A stretch of DNA of 64,000 nt. Source: an uncultured Massilia sp. Lineage in GTDB: Bacteria > Pseudomonadota > Gammaproteobacteria > Burkholderiales > Burkholderiaceae. The translations under genes were made by a program, and so were the position numbers. The notes below the pieces were generated by a model. It was not told the DNA's origin. It saw only the letters and a list, made by a program, of their open reading frames with translations, and ran no database searches. The DNA lies in the NCBI GenBank assembly GCA_946481275.1, contig CAMLMV010000022.1, positions 1-64,000 on the forward strand, written 5' to 3'. The stretch's first letter is position 1; each line of letters begins with the position of its first letter. Shown here piece after piece: positions 1-7,876 of this stretch.

Positions 1-107
1 GCATTCGCAACAGATTGCCCGTCAATACAAAATAATTCGCGAAGGCAATTATATCGCGGCGTACACTGAATCGGTCGCGTCGGATCGACGACGCCGGATG
101 ACGAAAG

Positions 108-914
108 ATGCCCATGATCAGCCTCACCAAATTTTTTGAAGACGTCAAACTGCCCACGATTTCCGCCGTGGCCCATGCCCTGATCGAAACGCTCGACGAC
201 GACGACGCGTCCGCCAAGAAGGTGGCGGCGATCATCGCGCGCGACCCGGCCCTGACGGCCAAGCTGATGCGCCTGGCGAACAGCGCCCGCTTCGGTTCAC
301 GCCGCAACGTCAGCTCGCTCGACGACGCGATCTCGCTCGCGGGCATGGCCCATATCCGCACGCTGGCGCTGGCCACGTGCTTCTCCGACGCCTTCCCATC
401 CCTGCCCGGCCTGGATTCCGACGAGTTCTGGAAAAGCAGCATGGCCTGCGCCGGCTACGCGAAATGGCTCGCGGGCGGCATCGGCGTCGACGGCAGCGAA
501 GCCTGGCTGGCCGGCATGATGCTGCGCCTGGGCGAGCTGCTGATCTACCAGGTGGCCCCGACGACCTTCGCCGAGATCGAGCAGCTGCCGCACCTGCCGG
601 GCGGCCGCTGGGAACGCGAGGAGCGCCTGCTGGGCCTGTCGGAAGGCCAGATCACGGCCGAACTGGGCCGCCGCTGGAACTTCCCCGACAAGATCGTGCA
701 CGCACTGGAAAATTCGTCCGACCCGATGGCGGCGCACCCGTTCTGCCAGCTGGGCGGCATCATCCACCTGGCCAGCCTGCTGGCCGACACGCCCAGCGAC
801 GACCCGGCGATCCTCGACACCCTGCCGGCCGAAGTGGTCGACACGCTGCGCCTGTCGCGCGAGTGGATGACGGTGCGCTTCCCGTCTCACGCATCGTTCT
901 CCGCCGAGCCCTGA
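108..914 (+). CDS. HDOD domain protein
   Basis: A 268-residue protein formed almost entirely of an HDOD domain (about residues 10-205), the non-catalytic relative of HD phosphohydrolases found in bacterial signalling proteins. The helical stretch IIARDPALTAKLMRLANSA (residues about 43-61) is characteristic of the family. No receiver, GGDEF or EAL domain is fused to it, so it is a stand-alone form. HDOD proteins are usually linked to motility, stress or c-di-GMP signalling, but nothing next to it shows which applies here. The start is at the first ATG; an in-frame ATG two codons later is equally possible and neither has a strong ribosome site. Confidence 0.85.
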   Translation: MPMISLTKFFEDVKLPTISAVAHALIETLDDDDASAKKVAAIIARDPALTAKLMRLANSARFGSRRNVSSLDDAISLAGMAHIRTLALATCFSDAFPSLPGLDSDEFWKSSMACAGYAKWLAGGIGVDGSEAWLAGMMLRLGELLIYQVAPTTFAEIEQLPHLPGGRWEREERLLGLSEGQITAELGRRWNFPDKIVHALENSSDPMAAHPFCQLGGIIHLASLLADTPSDDPAILDTLPAEVVDTLRLSREWMTVRFPSHASFSAEP

Positions 915-953
915 GCGATCGTGTAGCATGGTCGGATCTGCAAGGAGCCGACC

Positions 954-1370
954 ATGTCCTACCAGTCCACCCTCGAATTCAACACGTTCGGCCGCGGCAG
1001 CCGCGACATTACCGCGGCCGTCGCCGACGTCGTCGCCCGCTCGGGCATCCGCTGCGGCCTCGCGCACGTGTTCGTCCAGCACACGAGCTGTTCGCTACTG
1101 ATCACGGAAAACGCCGATCCGGACGTGCGGCACGACCTGGAGACGCTCATCCGGCGCCTCGTGCCGGATGGCGATCCCGCGTACCGCCACGACACCGAAG
1201 GGCCGGACGACATGGCGGCACATGGGCGGGCGATGCTGACGTCCACGTTCGTCACGGTGCCCGTTGGCGACGGGCGGTTGATGCTCGGGACGTGGCAGGG
1301 GATGTATTTGTGGGAGCATCGGGTAGCCGAGCATCGGCGTAACGTGGTCGTTACGGTGATGGGAGACTGA
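954..1370 (+). CDS. YjbQ family protein (UPF0047)
   Basis: A 138-residue protein matching the YjbQ/UPF0047 family along its whole length. The conserved block HTSCSLLITENADPDVRHD lies at residues 43-61, with a second conserved His near residue 90 and a W-Q-G segment near 114. Family members can show weak thiamine phosphate synthase activity, but their physiological role is unsettled. A clear ribosome site (AAGGAG, 7 bases before the ATG) fixes the start. It follows the HDOD gene by 39 bases on the same strand. Confidence 0.9.
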   Translation: MSYQSTLEFNTFGRGSRDITAAVADVVARSGIRCGLAHVFVQHTSCSLLITENADPDVRHDLETLIRRLVPDGDPAYRHDTEGPDDMAAHGRAMLTSTFVTVPVGDGRLMLGTWQGMYLWEHRVAEHRRNVVVTVMGD

Positions 1371-1454
1371 GTCGAGGCATTCCGGTGAGATTGTGAGGAA
1401 TTTTTGCGGGTGCAAACCGGTATCCTGCATGCTCGTCAACAACACGCACCGACC

Positions 1455-1955
1455 ATGCGATTCCGTTCAGCGACCTTCGGCGCCATCGCGCTCTGCGCCT
1501 CACTGGCTTCCCACGCAAATGCGACCGATGACGCAAGCGGCGCCGCAGTCGCAGGCAAATTCGTCGCCGCGCTCCGGCACCAGCGCTTCCAGGAGGCCGC
1601 CGTCCTGTTCTCACCGGAAGTGACGAAGGATACCGCGGCGACCGCGCAGACTCTGAAGCGGATCGATGAGACTGTCGGCGGATTCTCGACGATGCAGCAG
1701 ATGGCACAGACGCTGGAAGGAAAAACCATCCGGCTGCAAGTGCCGCCGCGGAAAAACGTCCTGTTCGGCGTCCAGAAGTCCGTCCAGTTCCGTTACGCCT
1801 CCACCGCCGGCGACGGCAAGCCCGTGTATTACGAAGTCGATCTCACGGCGGACGACAAGCCGCCACGGGTCCTGTGGCTTGGGCTGCATTTTCCGGCAGC
1901 GGATGCGCAATCGGCTCAACGCGCGAACCGTCTTGTCGCTGCCATCGCCCGCTGA
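1455..1955 (+). CDS. secreted DUF3887/NTF2-like protein
   Basis: A 166-residue protein starting with a Sec signal peptide (MRFRSATFGAIALCASLASHA, cleavage after about residue 23). The mature part begins with a helical segment (AGKFVAALRHQRFQEAAVLFS) followed by strands, the arrangement of NTF2-like domains of the DUF3887 type, which are usually small periplasmic proteins of unknown role. An upstream TTG is in frame, but the ATG directly before the signal peptide is the better start. Its stop codon overlaps the next start (TGATG), so the two are probably translationally coupled. Confidence 0.7.
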   Translation: MRFRSATFGAIALCASLASHANATDDASGAAVAGKFVAALRHQRFQEAAVLFSPEVTKDTAATAQTLKRIDETVGGFSTMQQMAQTLEGKTIRLQVPPRKNVLFGVQKSVQFRYASTAGDGKPVYYEVDLTADDKPPRVLWLGLHFPAADAQSAQRANRLVAAIAR

Positions 1956-2236
1956 TGTCCGCGCCGTCCGGATTCGAATGGGCGATCGCGCACTGGAACG
2001 ACTGGCCCATGGTATGCCTGGCACTGTCGGCGCTTCTTGCCCTTCTGTCGCGACGCTGGATGGACGCCGCCTGGTCCGCATGTTTCGCCGTCTTCCTGCT
2101 GTTCGACAAGGTCCTGCCGACCGCAGTCCCGTGGCAATTGAAATACGCGTTCCTGCTGGTCGGCGTGCTACTGATCGCCTCCCAGGTTGCTGGAACGTAC
2201 CGTCGGTACAAGCACAGCCTGGACGCACGGCACTGA
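1955..2236 (+). CDS. small membrane protein, unknown
   Basis: A 93-residue protein with two or three hydrophobic helices (about residues 18-34, 38-54 and 68-86) and a basic C-terminal tail. Its ATG overlaps the TGA of the secreted protein upstream, suggesting the two are made together. No family is recognised and no function can be given. Confidence 0.6.
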   Translation: MSAPSGFEWAIAHWNDWPMVCLALSALLALLSRRWMDAAWSACFAVFLLFDKVLPTAVPWQLKYAFLLVGVLLIASQVAGTYRRYKHSLDARH

Positions 2237-2243
2237 TGGCATC

Positions 2244-2390
2244 ATGAGCAAACTCGCAGCGCGCATCGACGCGCTGAAGGCGGAATCGGCCACCGTCGAA
2301 GAATGGGATGGCGACACGCAGGACGACATCCACGAAACGATTTCCGGATTCGCCCGCCTGCTCGTGCTGGCGGGCGCACGTCCGGACTGA
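2244..2390 (+). CDS. small hypothetical protein
   Basis: A 48-residue acidic, helical peptide (MSKLAARIDALKAESATVEE) starting 7 bases after the preceding stop, so it would be the third gene of a compact operon. Codon use is typical of the neighbouring genes and the composition looks protein-like, but there is no recognised domain and the ribosome site is weak. It could be a chance reading frame. Confidence 0.45.
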   Translation: MSKLAARIDALKAESATVEEWDGDTQDDIHETISGFARLLVLAGARPD

Positions 2391-2430
2391 CTGGCCCTGT
2401 TCCGGCCCGCGTCACCGGACAGCGAATTCC

Positions 2431-2973
2431 TCAGTCCTCGAACCGCAACGGGTCGAACGTGTCGAGCAGGCCGTGCAGGCCCTTGTACAGATCGGCCATG
2501 GCGCGCACGTCGCTGCCCGACCTGTCGAGCAGATGTGCCAGGGCCGGCGACAACGGCTGGGGCAACTGGTCCAGGGCGCTCCACTGATACCCCGCACAGC
2601 CATCGCCGATGCGCGGTACGAACTCCTGGGGTACGACGGCGACGTAGTTGTGCTGCACGAAAAATCGCGCATCGAAAAACGGCGTCAGCCGGCTCAACGC
2701 GAGATCGCCGTCGTACGCGCAGCGCTCGACGATCGTGTTGATCGCGACCTGCAACGGCGACTGTCCGGCGAGGACGTCCGCGGTCCACGTCGCCCACTCG
2801 AGCCCCGCGCCGTCCGCGCCGGCGCACTGCCGGACGAGCACGCGTCCGGTGTCCTCGGCCAGGACGATCGCGCAAGCGGAAACGCCCTGCCAGCGTCCAC
2901 GCGCCGGCACGACCCAGCTCGGTCGCCTGACGAGATCGGAGCCGGCCCCCGACGTGCCTTGAAAAATCACCAT
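2431..2973 (-). CDS. Nudix-like protein, degenerate catalytic box
   Basis: A 180-residue protein whose strand order and hydrophobic pattern (CAIVLAEDTGRVLV, then FFDARFFVQHNYVAVVP and a QWSALDQLP segment) resemble a Nudix fold. The expected Nudix box is not intact: the segment around ATWTADVLAGQSPLQVAINT lacks the REUXEE glutamates, so hydrolase activity is doubtful. The chosen ATG has a good ribosome site (GAGGT); a GTG 11 codons upstream is the alternative. It faces away from udk across a 281-base gap. Confidence 0.55.
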   Translation of the reverse strand: MVIFQGTSGAGSDLVRRPSWVVPARGRWQGVSACAIVLAEDTGRVLVRQCAGADGAGLEWATWTADVLAGQSPLQVAINTIVERCAYDGDLALSRLTPFFDARFFVQHNYVAVVPQEFVPRIGDGCAGYQWSALDQLPQPLSPALAHLLDRSGSDVRAMADLYKGLHGLLDTFDPLRFED

Positions 2974-3066
2974 CTTTACCTCGCCTTGGCTGTCCAGCAA
3001 CGACACGCACGAGGTCCGTCTGCACTTGCTTGCGGTACGTCTCGGTTCATTGTTAACTGGTATTGC

Positions 3067-3108
3067 TTAACATTATTTCAACGTAGGATCATTCCTACAC
3101 AATGTTAA
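3067..3108. repeat. nested inverted repeat upstream of udk
   Basis: Outer arms TTAACATT (3067-3074) and AATGTTAA (3101-3108) enclose an inner perfect inverted repeat GTAGGA-TCAT-TCCTAC (3083-3098). The two are offset by 3 bases, giving an asymmetric internal loop if folded. It lies in the 281-base gap between the Nudix-like gene and udk, which otherwise holds no gene. No T-run follows, so it is not an ordinary terminator; an operator or mRNA structure is possible. Confidence 0.5.
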
Positions 3109-3254
3109 TCATCCATGAGTTCGGTTTAACGGTCGAGCGATTTCGGCGGCAAGTGCAGTTTCCCAACAGATCATTTTGTAACGGTTGCGGCCCTGCAACA
3201 ATATGGAGCGTCCGCGACAGGACGTGCCGCGCCCCACTCCGGTATCATGCGAGG

Positions 3255-3896
3255 ATGAAAGCAATTCCTACCCTACCGTTCGTCATTGGCGTCGCCGGCG
3301 GAAGCGGCAGCGGCAAGTCGACGGTGACCCAGCAGGTGCTGGCGTCGTTCGGCACCGAGATGGTCTCGGTCGTGATGCAGGACGATTACTACCGCGACCA
3401 GTCCCACCTGTCGCCGGAAGTCCGCCGCAAGCAGAATTACGACCATCCGCAGGCCTTCGACTGGCCGCTGCTGGTCCAGCACGTCCAGGCGCTGCGCAAT
3501 GGCGAAGCGATCGAGATGCCGGAGTACGACTTCACGATCGACAACCGCTCCACGAAAACCATCCCCGTCAAACCGGCCCCGGTCATCGTGATCGAGGGCC
3601 TGTTCGCGTTGTACGACGCCGACCTGCGCGACATGATGTCGCTGAAGATCTTCGTCGACACGGCCGCCGACGTCCGCTTCATCCGCCGCATGCAGCGCGA
3701 TATCGCGGAACGCGGCCGCACGACGGACAGCATCGTCAGCCAATACCTGGAAACGGTCCGCCCGATGCACAAGCAGTTCATCGAGCCGACCAAGCGCTAC
3801 GCCGACGTCATCCTGCCCCACGGCGCGAACGACCCGGCGGTCGACGTCATCACCACCAAGGTGGCGAGCGTCATCGGCAACTTGAAGCGGCCCTGA
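3255..3896 (+). CDS. udk: uridine kinase
   Basis: A 213-residue cytosolic kinase that phosphorylates uridine and cytidine with GTP or ATP in pyrimidine salvage. The Walker A loop GVAGGSGSGKST is at residues 12-23, followed by the conserved DDYYRDQ and NYDHPQAFDW blocks and the lid RRMQRDIAERGR. The length matches the family (E. coli Udk is 213 residues). The start is the ATG after GAGG at 3251-3254; the open frame upstream has no family similarity. The 3' end overlaps the convergent EamA gene by 26 bases. Confidence 0.95.
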   Translation: MKAIPTLPFVIGVAGGSGSGKSTVTQQVLASFGTEMVSVVMQDDYYRDQSHLSPEVRRKQNYDHPQAFDWPLLVQHVQALRNGEAIEMPEYDFTIDNRSTKTIPVKPAPVIVIEGLFALYDADLRDMMSLKIFVDTAADVRFIRRMQRDIAERGRTTDSIVSQYLETVRPMHKQFIEPTKRYADVILPHGANDPAVDVITTKVASVIGNLKRP

Positions 3897-4782
3897 TCCC
3901 TGGCGCGGCGGTGGCAGCCGGCTTCCTGAAAGCCAGCAGGTTGCCGCCGAGGACCAGCGCGACGCCGCCGAAGGCCGGCAACGTCCAGTGATAGCCCTCG
4001 AGCACGGTCGACACGCTCAACGCCACGACGGGAAACAGCACCGTCGAGTAGGCCGCGCGGTCCGGCCCGATGCGGCCGACCAGCACCAGGTACGCCGTAA
4101 ATGCGATGACGGAGCCGGGGACGGCAAGGTAGAACAGTGCGCCCAGGTAGCGCGGGCTGGCGTCCAGCGTGAACGGCATGTCCAGCAGCCACGCGCCGCA
4201 GCCGACGATGGTCGAGCCGATCAGCATGGCCCAGGTGTTGGTCAGCAGCGGCGCCAGGCCGAGCGACTGCATGCGGCTCGACAGCAGATTCCCCGTCGAG
4301 AAGCACACGGTGCCCAGCAGCGACAGGCCCAGGCCCAGCAGCATGCCGTGGTCGTTCCAGTGGCCCTGCATCTGCGGCAGGAACAGCAGCGCGATGCCGG
4401 ACAGGCCAAGCAGGGAACCGACCAGCACCTGGCGCCGGATCGGGCGCCCCATGAACAGGCGCAGGTTGACCGCGTTCCAGATCGGCGCCGTCGAAAACAC
4501 CACGGCCACGAGGCCGCTGGGCACCCACTGGCTGGCGTAATAAAAGCACAGGAAATTACAGCAGAACAGGGCCACGCCCTGGGCCAGCAGATAGCGCCAC
4601 GCCTGGCGCGGCGGCCACGCGGGGCGGCGCGTGGCGAGCAGGAACAGGAACAGCACGGCGGCGGCGATCCAGAAACGGTAGGCGATCGACACCGGCGCCG
4701 GGACGACGCCGAGCTGGAACTTGATCGCGATCCAGGTGGTGCCCCAGATGACGACGGTGAGCAGGTAGAGAAAGATATTCAT
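3871..4782 (-). CDS. EamA/DMT family transporter
   Basis: A 303-residue inner-membrane protein with ten predicted helices in two EamA repeats (about residues 1-135 and 150-285), the layout of the drug/metabolite transporter superfamily. It starts MNIFLYLLTVVIWGTTWIAI, typical of the family's first helix. The substrate cannot be read from sequence; relatives export amino acids or other small metabolites. It is divergent from the AraC gene 101 bases away, a common arrangement for an exporter and its regulator. Its end overlaps udk on the other strand. Confidence 0.85.
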   Translation of the reverse strand: MNIFLYLLTVVIWGTTWIAIKFQLGVVPAPVSIAYRFWIAAAVLFLFLLATRRPAWPPRQAWRYLLAQGVALFCCNFLCFYYASQWVPSGLVAVVFSTAPIWNAVNLRLFMGRPIRRQVLVGSLLGLSGIALLFLPQMQGHWNDHGMLLGLGLSLLGTVCFSTGNLLSSRMQSLGLAPLLTNTWAMLIGSTIVGCGAWLLDMPFTLDASPRYLGALFYLAVPGSVIAFTAYLVLVGRIGPDRAAYSTVLFPVVALSVSTVLEGYHWTLPAFGGVALVLGGNLLAFRKPAATAAPGIRAASSCR

Positions 4783-4883
4783 GCTGCCATGATGGGTGCG
4801 GCCGGCGGTGCGGACTTGTCTGGTCTTGCGCATTTTCGGCACCCTGTCAGTACAGGCCGCGGAAGAATGCTAGACTTTTTCGC

Positions 4884-5807
4884 ATGCACGCCCACCCCGC
4901 TCCCCGCCCCTCTTCCGTCGCGCACGCCGTCTTCGACACCATGTGCGGCACCGATGCCACCCTCGAACGTTTCGTGTGGCTGGGCGACGGCATGGCGGCG
5001 GCGATCTGGCAGCGCGACACCCATGAAGCGCTGACCGTGTATGACCGGCCCGGCCACCATACCCTCTCCTGCTACCTGGGCGGCGGCTACCGCACGGAGC
5101 GCAGCGGCATGCACCGGCAGTACGGCGCGCCGCAGCGCCTGTGCACGCTGCCGGACGATCACGAATCGGAATGGGTCGTGCGCGACCATCTGCGCCTGCT
5201 GCACGTGTACTTCATGCCGGAGCATTTCACGCGCCGGGCCGTGGTGGAGCTGGACCGCGAGCCGCGCGAGATCACGCTGGCCGACCGCACCTATTTCGAA
5301 AACCCCGCCTTGCTGCGGCTATGCCAGTCGCTGATCGCGACGCCGTGGGAAGGCGCGGACGACCTGCTGCGCGCCAACGAGATCACCCACGACACACTGA
5401 GCGAACTGCTGCGCGCGCAAGGCGTGCCGCGGCGCGACCTGCGGCTCAAGGGCGGCCTCGCGCCGCTGCTGCGCCGCCGCCTGGCCGAGTACATCGACGC
5501 CAACCTGGCGCAGCCCATCACGCTCGGCACGCTGGCGCAGGTGGCCTGCCTGTCGGAGTTCCACCTCGCGCGCATGTTCCGCGTCTCGTTCGGCATGCCG
5601 CCGTCGGCCTGGATCGCCCAGCGCCGCCTCGAGCTGGCCCGGACCCTGCTGAGGACCACCGCCCTGCCCCTGCAGCAGGTCGCCGACCTGTGCGGCTATG
5701 CCGACCTGTCGCACTTCGGCCATCGCTTCCGGGCCGCGACGGGGACGTCGCCGCGGCGCTATCGGCAGGCCATGACGATCACAGCGACACCCCGATCGTC
5801 AGCGTGA
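4884..5807 (+). CDS. AraC family transcriptional regulator
   Basis: A 307-residue DNA-binding regulator. The C-terminal AraC domain (about residues 200-300) has both helix-turn-helix units: ITLGTLAQVACLSEFHLARMF and the second with QQVADLCGYADLSHFGHRF. The N-terminal part is a family-specific ligand domain without a recognisable effector. It diverges from the DMT transporter, which is the most likely target, and its last 29 bases overlap the convergent dioxygenase gene. Confidence 0.9.
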   Translation: MHAHPAPRPSSVAHAVFDTMCGTDATLERFVWLGDGMAAAIWQRDTHEALTVYDRPGHHTLSCYLGGGYRTERSGMHRQYGAPQRLCTLPDDHESEWVVRDHLRLLHVYFMPEHFTRRAVVELDREPREITLADRTYFENPALLRLCQSLIATPWEGADDLLRANEITHDTLSELLRAQGVPRRDLRLKGGLAPLLRRRLAEYIDANLAQPITLGTLAQVACLSEFHLARMFRVSFGMPPSAWIAQRRLELARTLLRTTALPLQQVADLCGYADLSHFGHRFRAATGTSPRRYRQAMTITATPRSSA

Positions 5808-6642
5808 CGACATACCCATTGACCGGATCCCCGCTCACGGACGCCATCTGCAGCGACGTGCCGTCGCTGAACACGTTGTCCGTCGCATAGCTCATCGAGG
5901 CCAGGTTGCGCGAACTGGTGCTGTACGCCGTCGTCGCATAGGCTTCGTTCAGGGTCGCCATCGGGAACGTGAACTGCGAGGTCTTGACGCGGTTGGCGGC
6001 GCTCGTTGCCTTCGCGAGGCTCGGGTACACCTCGAAGTGGATGTGCGGCATGCGGCCCGAATAGCAGCCCGGGAAGATCGTCGTGAACGTCACGGTGCCC
6101 GTGCTGTCCGCCTCCTGCACGCCGCGCAGGTAGTTCTCGCTCGTCAGGCCGCTCGCGTACATCGAGTAATTGCCGTCGCGGTCGCAATGCCACAGGTAGA
6201 CCGCGGCGCCGGCCGCGCTGGCGCAGCTCGCGCCGACGTTCACGATCTGCAGCTTCAGGGTCGTCGGGATGCCGGCCGCCGTCTTGCTGCCGGGGGCAAC
6301 GCTCGTGCGGATGTCGCTGCGGACGATGCCGGACAGCGCCAGCGCGTTCGCGATGCCGTTGCCGTTGCTGTTGGTACCGTCGCCCGGGTACGGCCCGCCC
6401 GTTTCCTCGGGGATGACGGAACAGGTGCCGGTCGTGGTGGTGGTCGTGGTGCCGGTGCTGCCCGTGGACGACGTCGTCGTTGACGCGGCCGTGTCGCCGG
6501 ACGCACCGCCGCCGCCGCCGCAACCCGCGAGCGGCACGGCGGCCGCGGACGCGAACAGCCAGCGCAACGACTGGCGCCGGCTGGTCTGGGTGGCGAGCAT
6601 GCGCTCGAGGTCTTCGGCAAGGCTGTGGTGTGAGTGATCCAT
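5779..6642 (-). CDS. exported intradiol ring-cleavage dioxygenase-like protein
   Basis: A 287-residue protein with the intradiol dioxygenase fold, related to protocatechuate 3,4-dioxygenase. The N-terminus (SRRQSLRWLF, then a hydrophobic run ending LAGC near residue 41) looks like a twin-arginine-type signal with a lipobox, followed by a Gly/Ser/Thr-rich linker, so the protein is probably a cell-envelope lipoprotein. Candidate iron ligands are the Tyr in GGPYPGD and the two His of the PHIHFEVY block. Extracytoplasmic members of this family are known but their substrates are poorly defined. It stands alone, without other aromatic-catabolism genes. Confidence 0.85.
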   Translation of the reverse strand: MDHSHHSLAEDLERMLATQTSRRQSLRWLFASAAAVPLAGCGGGGGASGDTAASTTTSSTGSTGTTTTTTTGTCSVIPEETGGPYPGDGTNSNGNGIANALALSGIVRSDIRTSVAPGSKTAAGIPTTLKLQIVNVGASCASAAGAAVYLWHCDRDGNYSMYASGLTSENYLRGVQEADSTGTVTFTTIFPGCYSGRMPHIHFEVYPSLAKATSAANRVKTSQFTFPMATLNEAYATTAYSTSSRNLASMSYATDNVFSDGTSLQMASVSGDPVNGYVVTLTIGVSL

Positions 6643-6727
6643 GTGTCCCCCTGGGTTACGGAAGGCGCATTGTCGGACGGGGAAACGTTAAGCGCGGTCA
6701 ACGGTCGTAAAGCTGTGTAAAGACGCT

Positions 6728-6761
6728 GCATTTCGCGCCGCCCAGCCGCATTTCGCGCCGC
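6728..6761. repeat. short tandem direct repeat
   Basis: The 14-base unit GCATTTCGCGCCGC occurs at 6728-6741 and again at 6748-6761, a 20-base period, in the gap between the dioxygenase and the DUF6622-like gene. It may be two sites for a DNA-binding protein or a small duplication; nothing else is visible in this 206-base gap. Confidence 0.5.
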
Positions 6762-6848
6762 GATCGCGCCATGTCGTCGCATGGGCACACGGGCACCTGG
6801 GAGCGCTGGCACAGTGGCATCAACTTAACGCACTTGATGGAGCCGACC

Positions 6849-7361
6849 ATGCTGATCCAGATCCTGACCCACACCCCGCTCTACGTCTGGGCGATCCTCG
6901 CCTTCCTCGTCTACCGCGGCATGGCCGCCATGCGCGACCGCGACGTGGAAGTCCGCAAGCTCGTCATGATTCCGGCCGTGATGCTGGTGCTGTCGCTGCA
7001 GGACGTGAGCGCGAAATTCGGTCTCGAAGGCTGGGCGTTCGCCGCGTGGGCGGCAGCCGCCGCCGGCATGGCGCTGGCGGCGGGACTGGCCGGTTCGGAA
7101 CGCATCGCGGCGAGCACCGTGCCGGGCCATGTGCGCGTGCGCGGCAGCCGCCTGCCGCTCGTCATGATGATGGCCGTGTTCTTCACGAAGTACGTGGCCT
7201 CGGTGACGGTGGCCGTCGCGCCGCAACTGCGTCAGGACACGCTGTTCGCCTGCGCCGTGTGCGGCCTGTTCGGCGTCTTCAACGGCTGGTTCATCGGCCG
7301 GCTGGTGGCCGACCTGGCATCCGTCCGCATGCTGCCGGCCGGCGCGGCGGTGGTGGCGTAA
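6849..7361 (+). CDS. DUF6622-like membrane protein
   Basis: A 170-residue integral membrane protein with about five hydrophobic helices, opening MLIQILTHTPLYVWAILAFL. It resembles the small DUF6622 group of uncharacterised proteobacterial membrane proteins. The start has a GGAG ribosome site 8 bases upstream; in-frame starts before it are less likely. No function is known. It is convergent with the DUF2214-like gene 14 bases away. Confidence 0.65.
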   Translation: MLIQILTHTPLYVWAILAFLVYRGMAAMRDRDVEVRKLVMIPAVMLVLSLQDVSAKFGLEGWAFAAWAAAAAGMALAAGLAGSERIAASTVPGHVRVRGSRLPLVMMMAVFFTKYVASVTVAVAPQLRQDTLFACAVCGLFGVFNGWFIGRLVADLASVRMLPAGAAVVA

Positions 7362-7375
7362 GGCTCAGTAGCCGC

Positions 7376-7828
7376 TCAGTATCCGATCCCGCGCGCCATC
7401 ATGGCCGCGAAGATCGGGATCAGCGCGAACACGTGGATCTCCAGCAGCATGGTCCGGCGCAGCGCACTCACCTCGTCCAGCGCCGGCACGAACGCCGCAT
7501 CCGCCTTCGCCCGTTTTTGCCAGGCGAGGATGCGCAGCGTGGGCTTGATCGAGATGAGGCCCACGGCGGCGAACGCGGCGATCTTGGCCCAGAACATCGG
7601 GTTGTGCATGTAGAACCCGGCGCCCTTCGCGCCGTACATCACGCGCAGGAAGCCGACGACCAGGATCGCCAGCGCCATCACGCCATAGGCCATGTCGAAG
7701 CGCCCCAGCAGGCGCACGGTCTGCGGCGACATCGCGGCGGGCCGCATCAGCGCCAGTTCGGCGGCCAGTGCGGACGCGATGCCGAATACGATCAGGTGAT
7801 GGACGATGGCGAGTACGAGGTCGGTCAT
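7376..7828 (-). CDS. DUF2214-like membrane protein
   Basis: A 150-residue protein with four hydrophobic helices and conserved-looking features of the DUF2214 family: an early His-His pair (IVHHLIVF), a basic KPTLRILAWQK loop between helices and a C-terminal hydrophobic helix. Family members are predicted inner-membrane proteins of unknown role. The chosen ATG begins MTDLVLAIVHH; an upstream in-frame start adds 11 residues without helix character. Confidence 0.7.
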   Translation of the reverse strand: MTDLVLAIVHHLIVFGIASALAAELALMRPAAMSPQTVRLLGRFDMAYGVMALAILVVGFLRVMYGAKGAGFYMHNPMFWAKIAAFAAVGLISIKPTLRILAWQKRAKADAAFVPALDEVSALRRTMLLEIHVFALIPIFAAMMARGIGY

Positions 7829-7876
7829 GGCGAAATCGCTGGCGTGATGGGATGACGCCACTGTAGCAGAACCGAC

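Noticed and set aside
1..107. Possible end of a gene at the left edge
   Set aside because: No frame on either strand showed protein-like sequence long enough to call.
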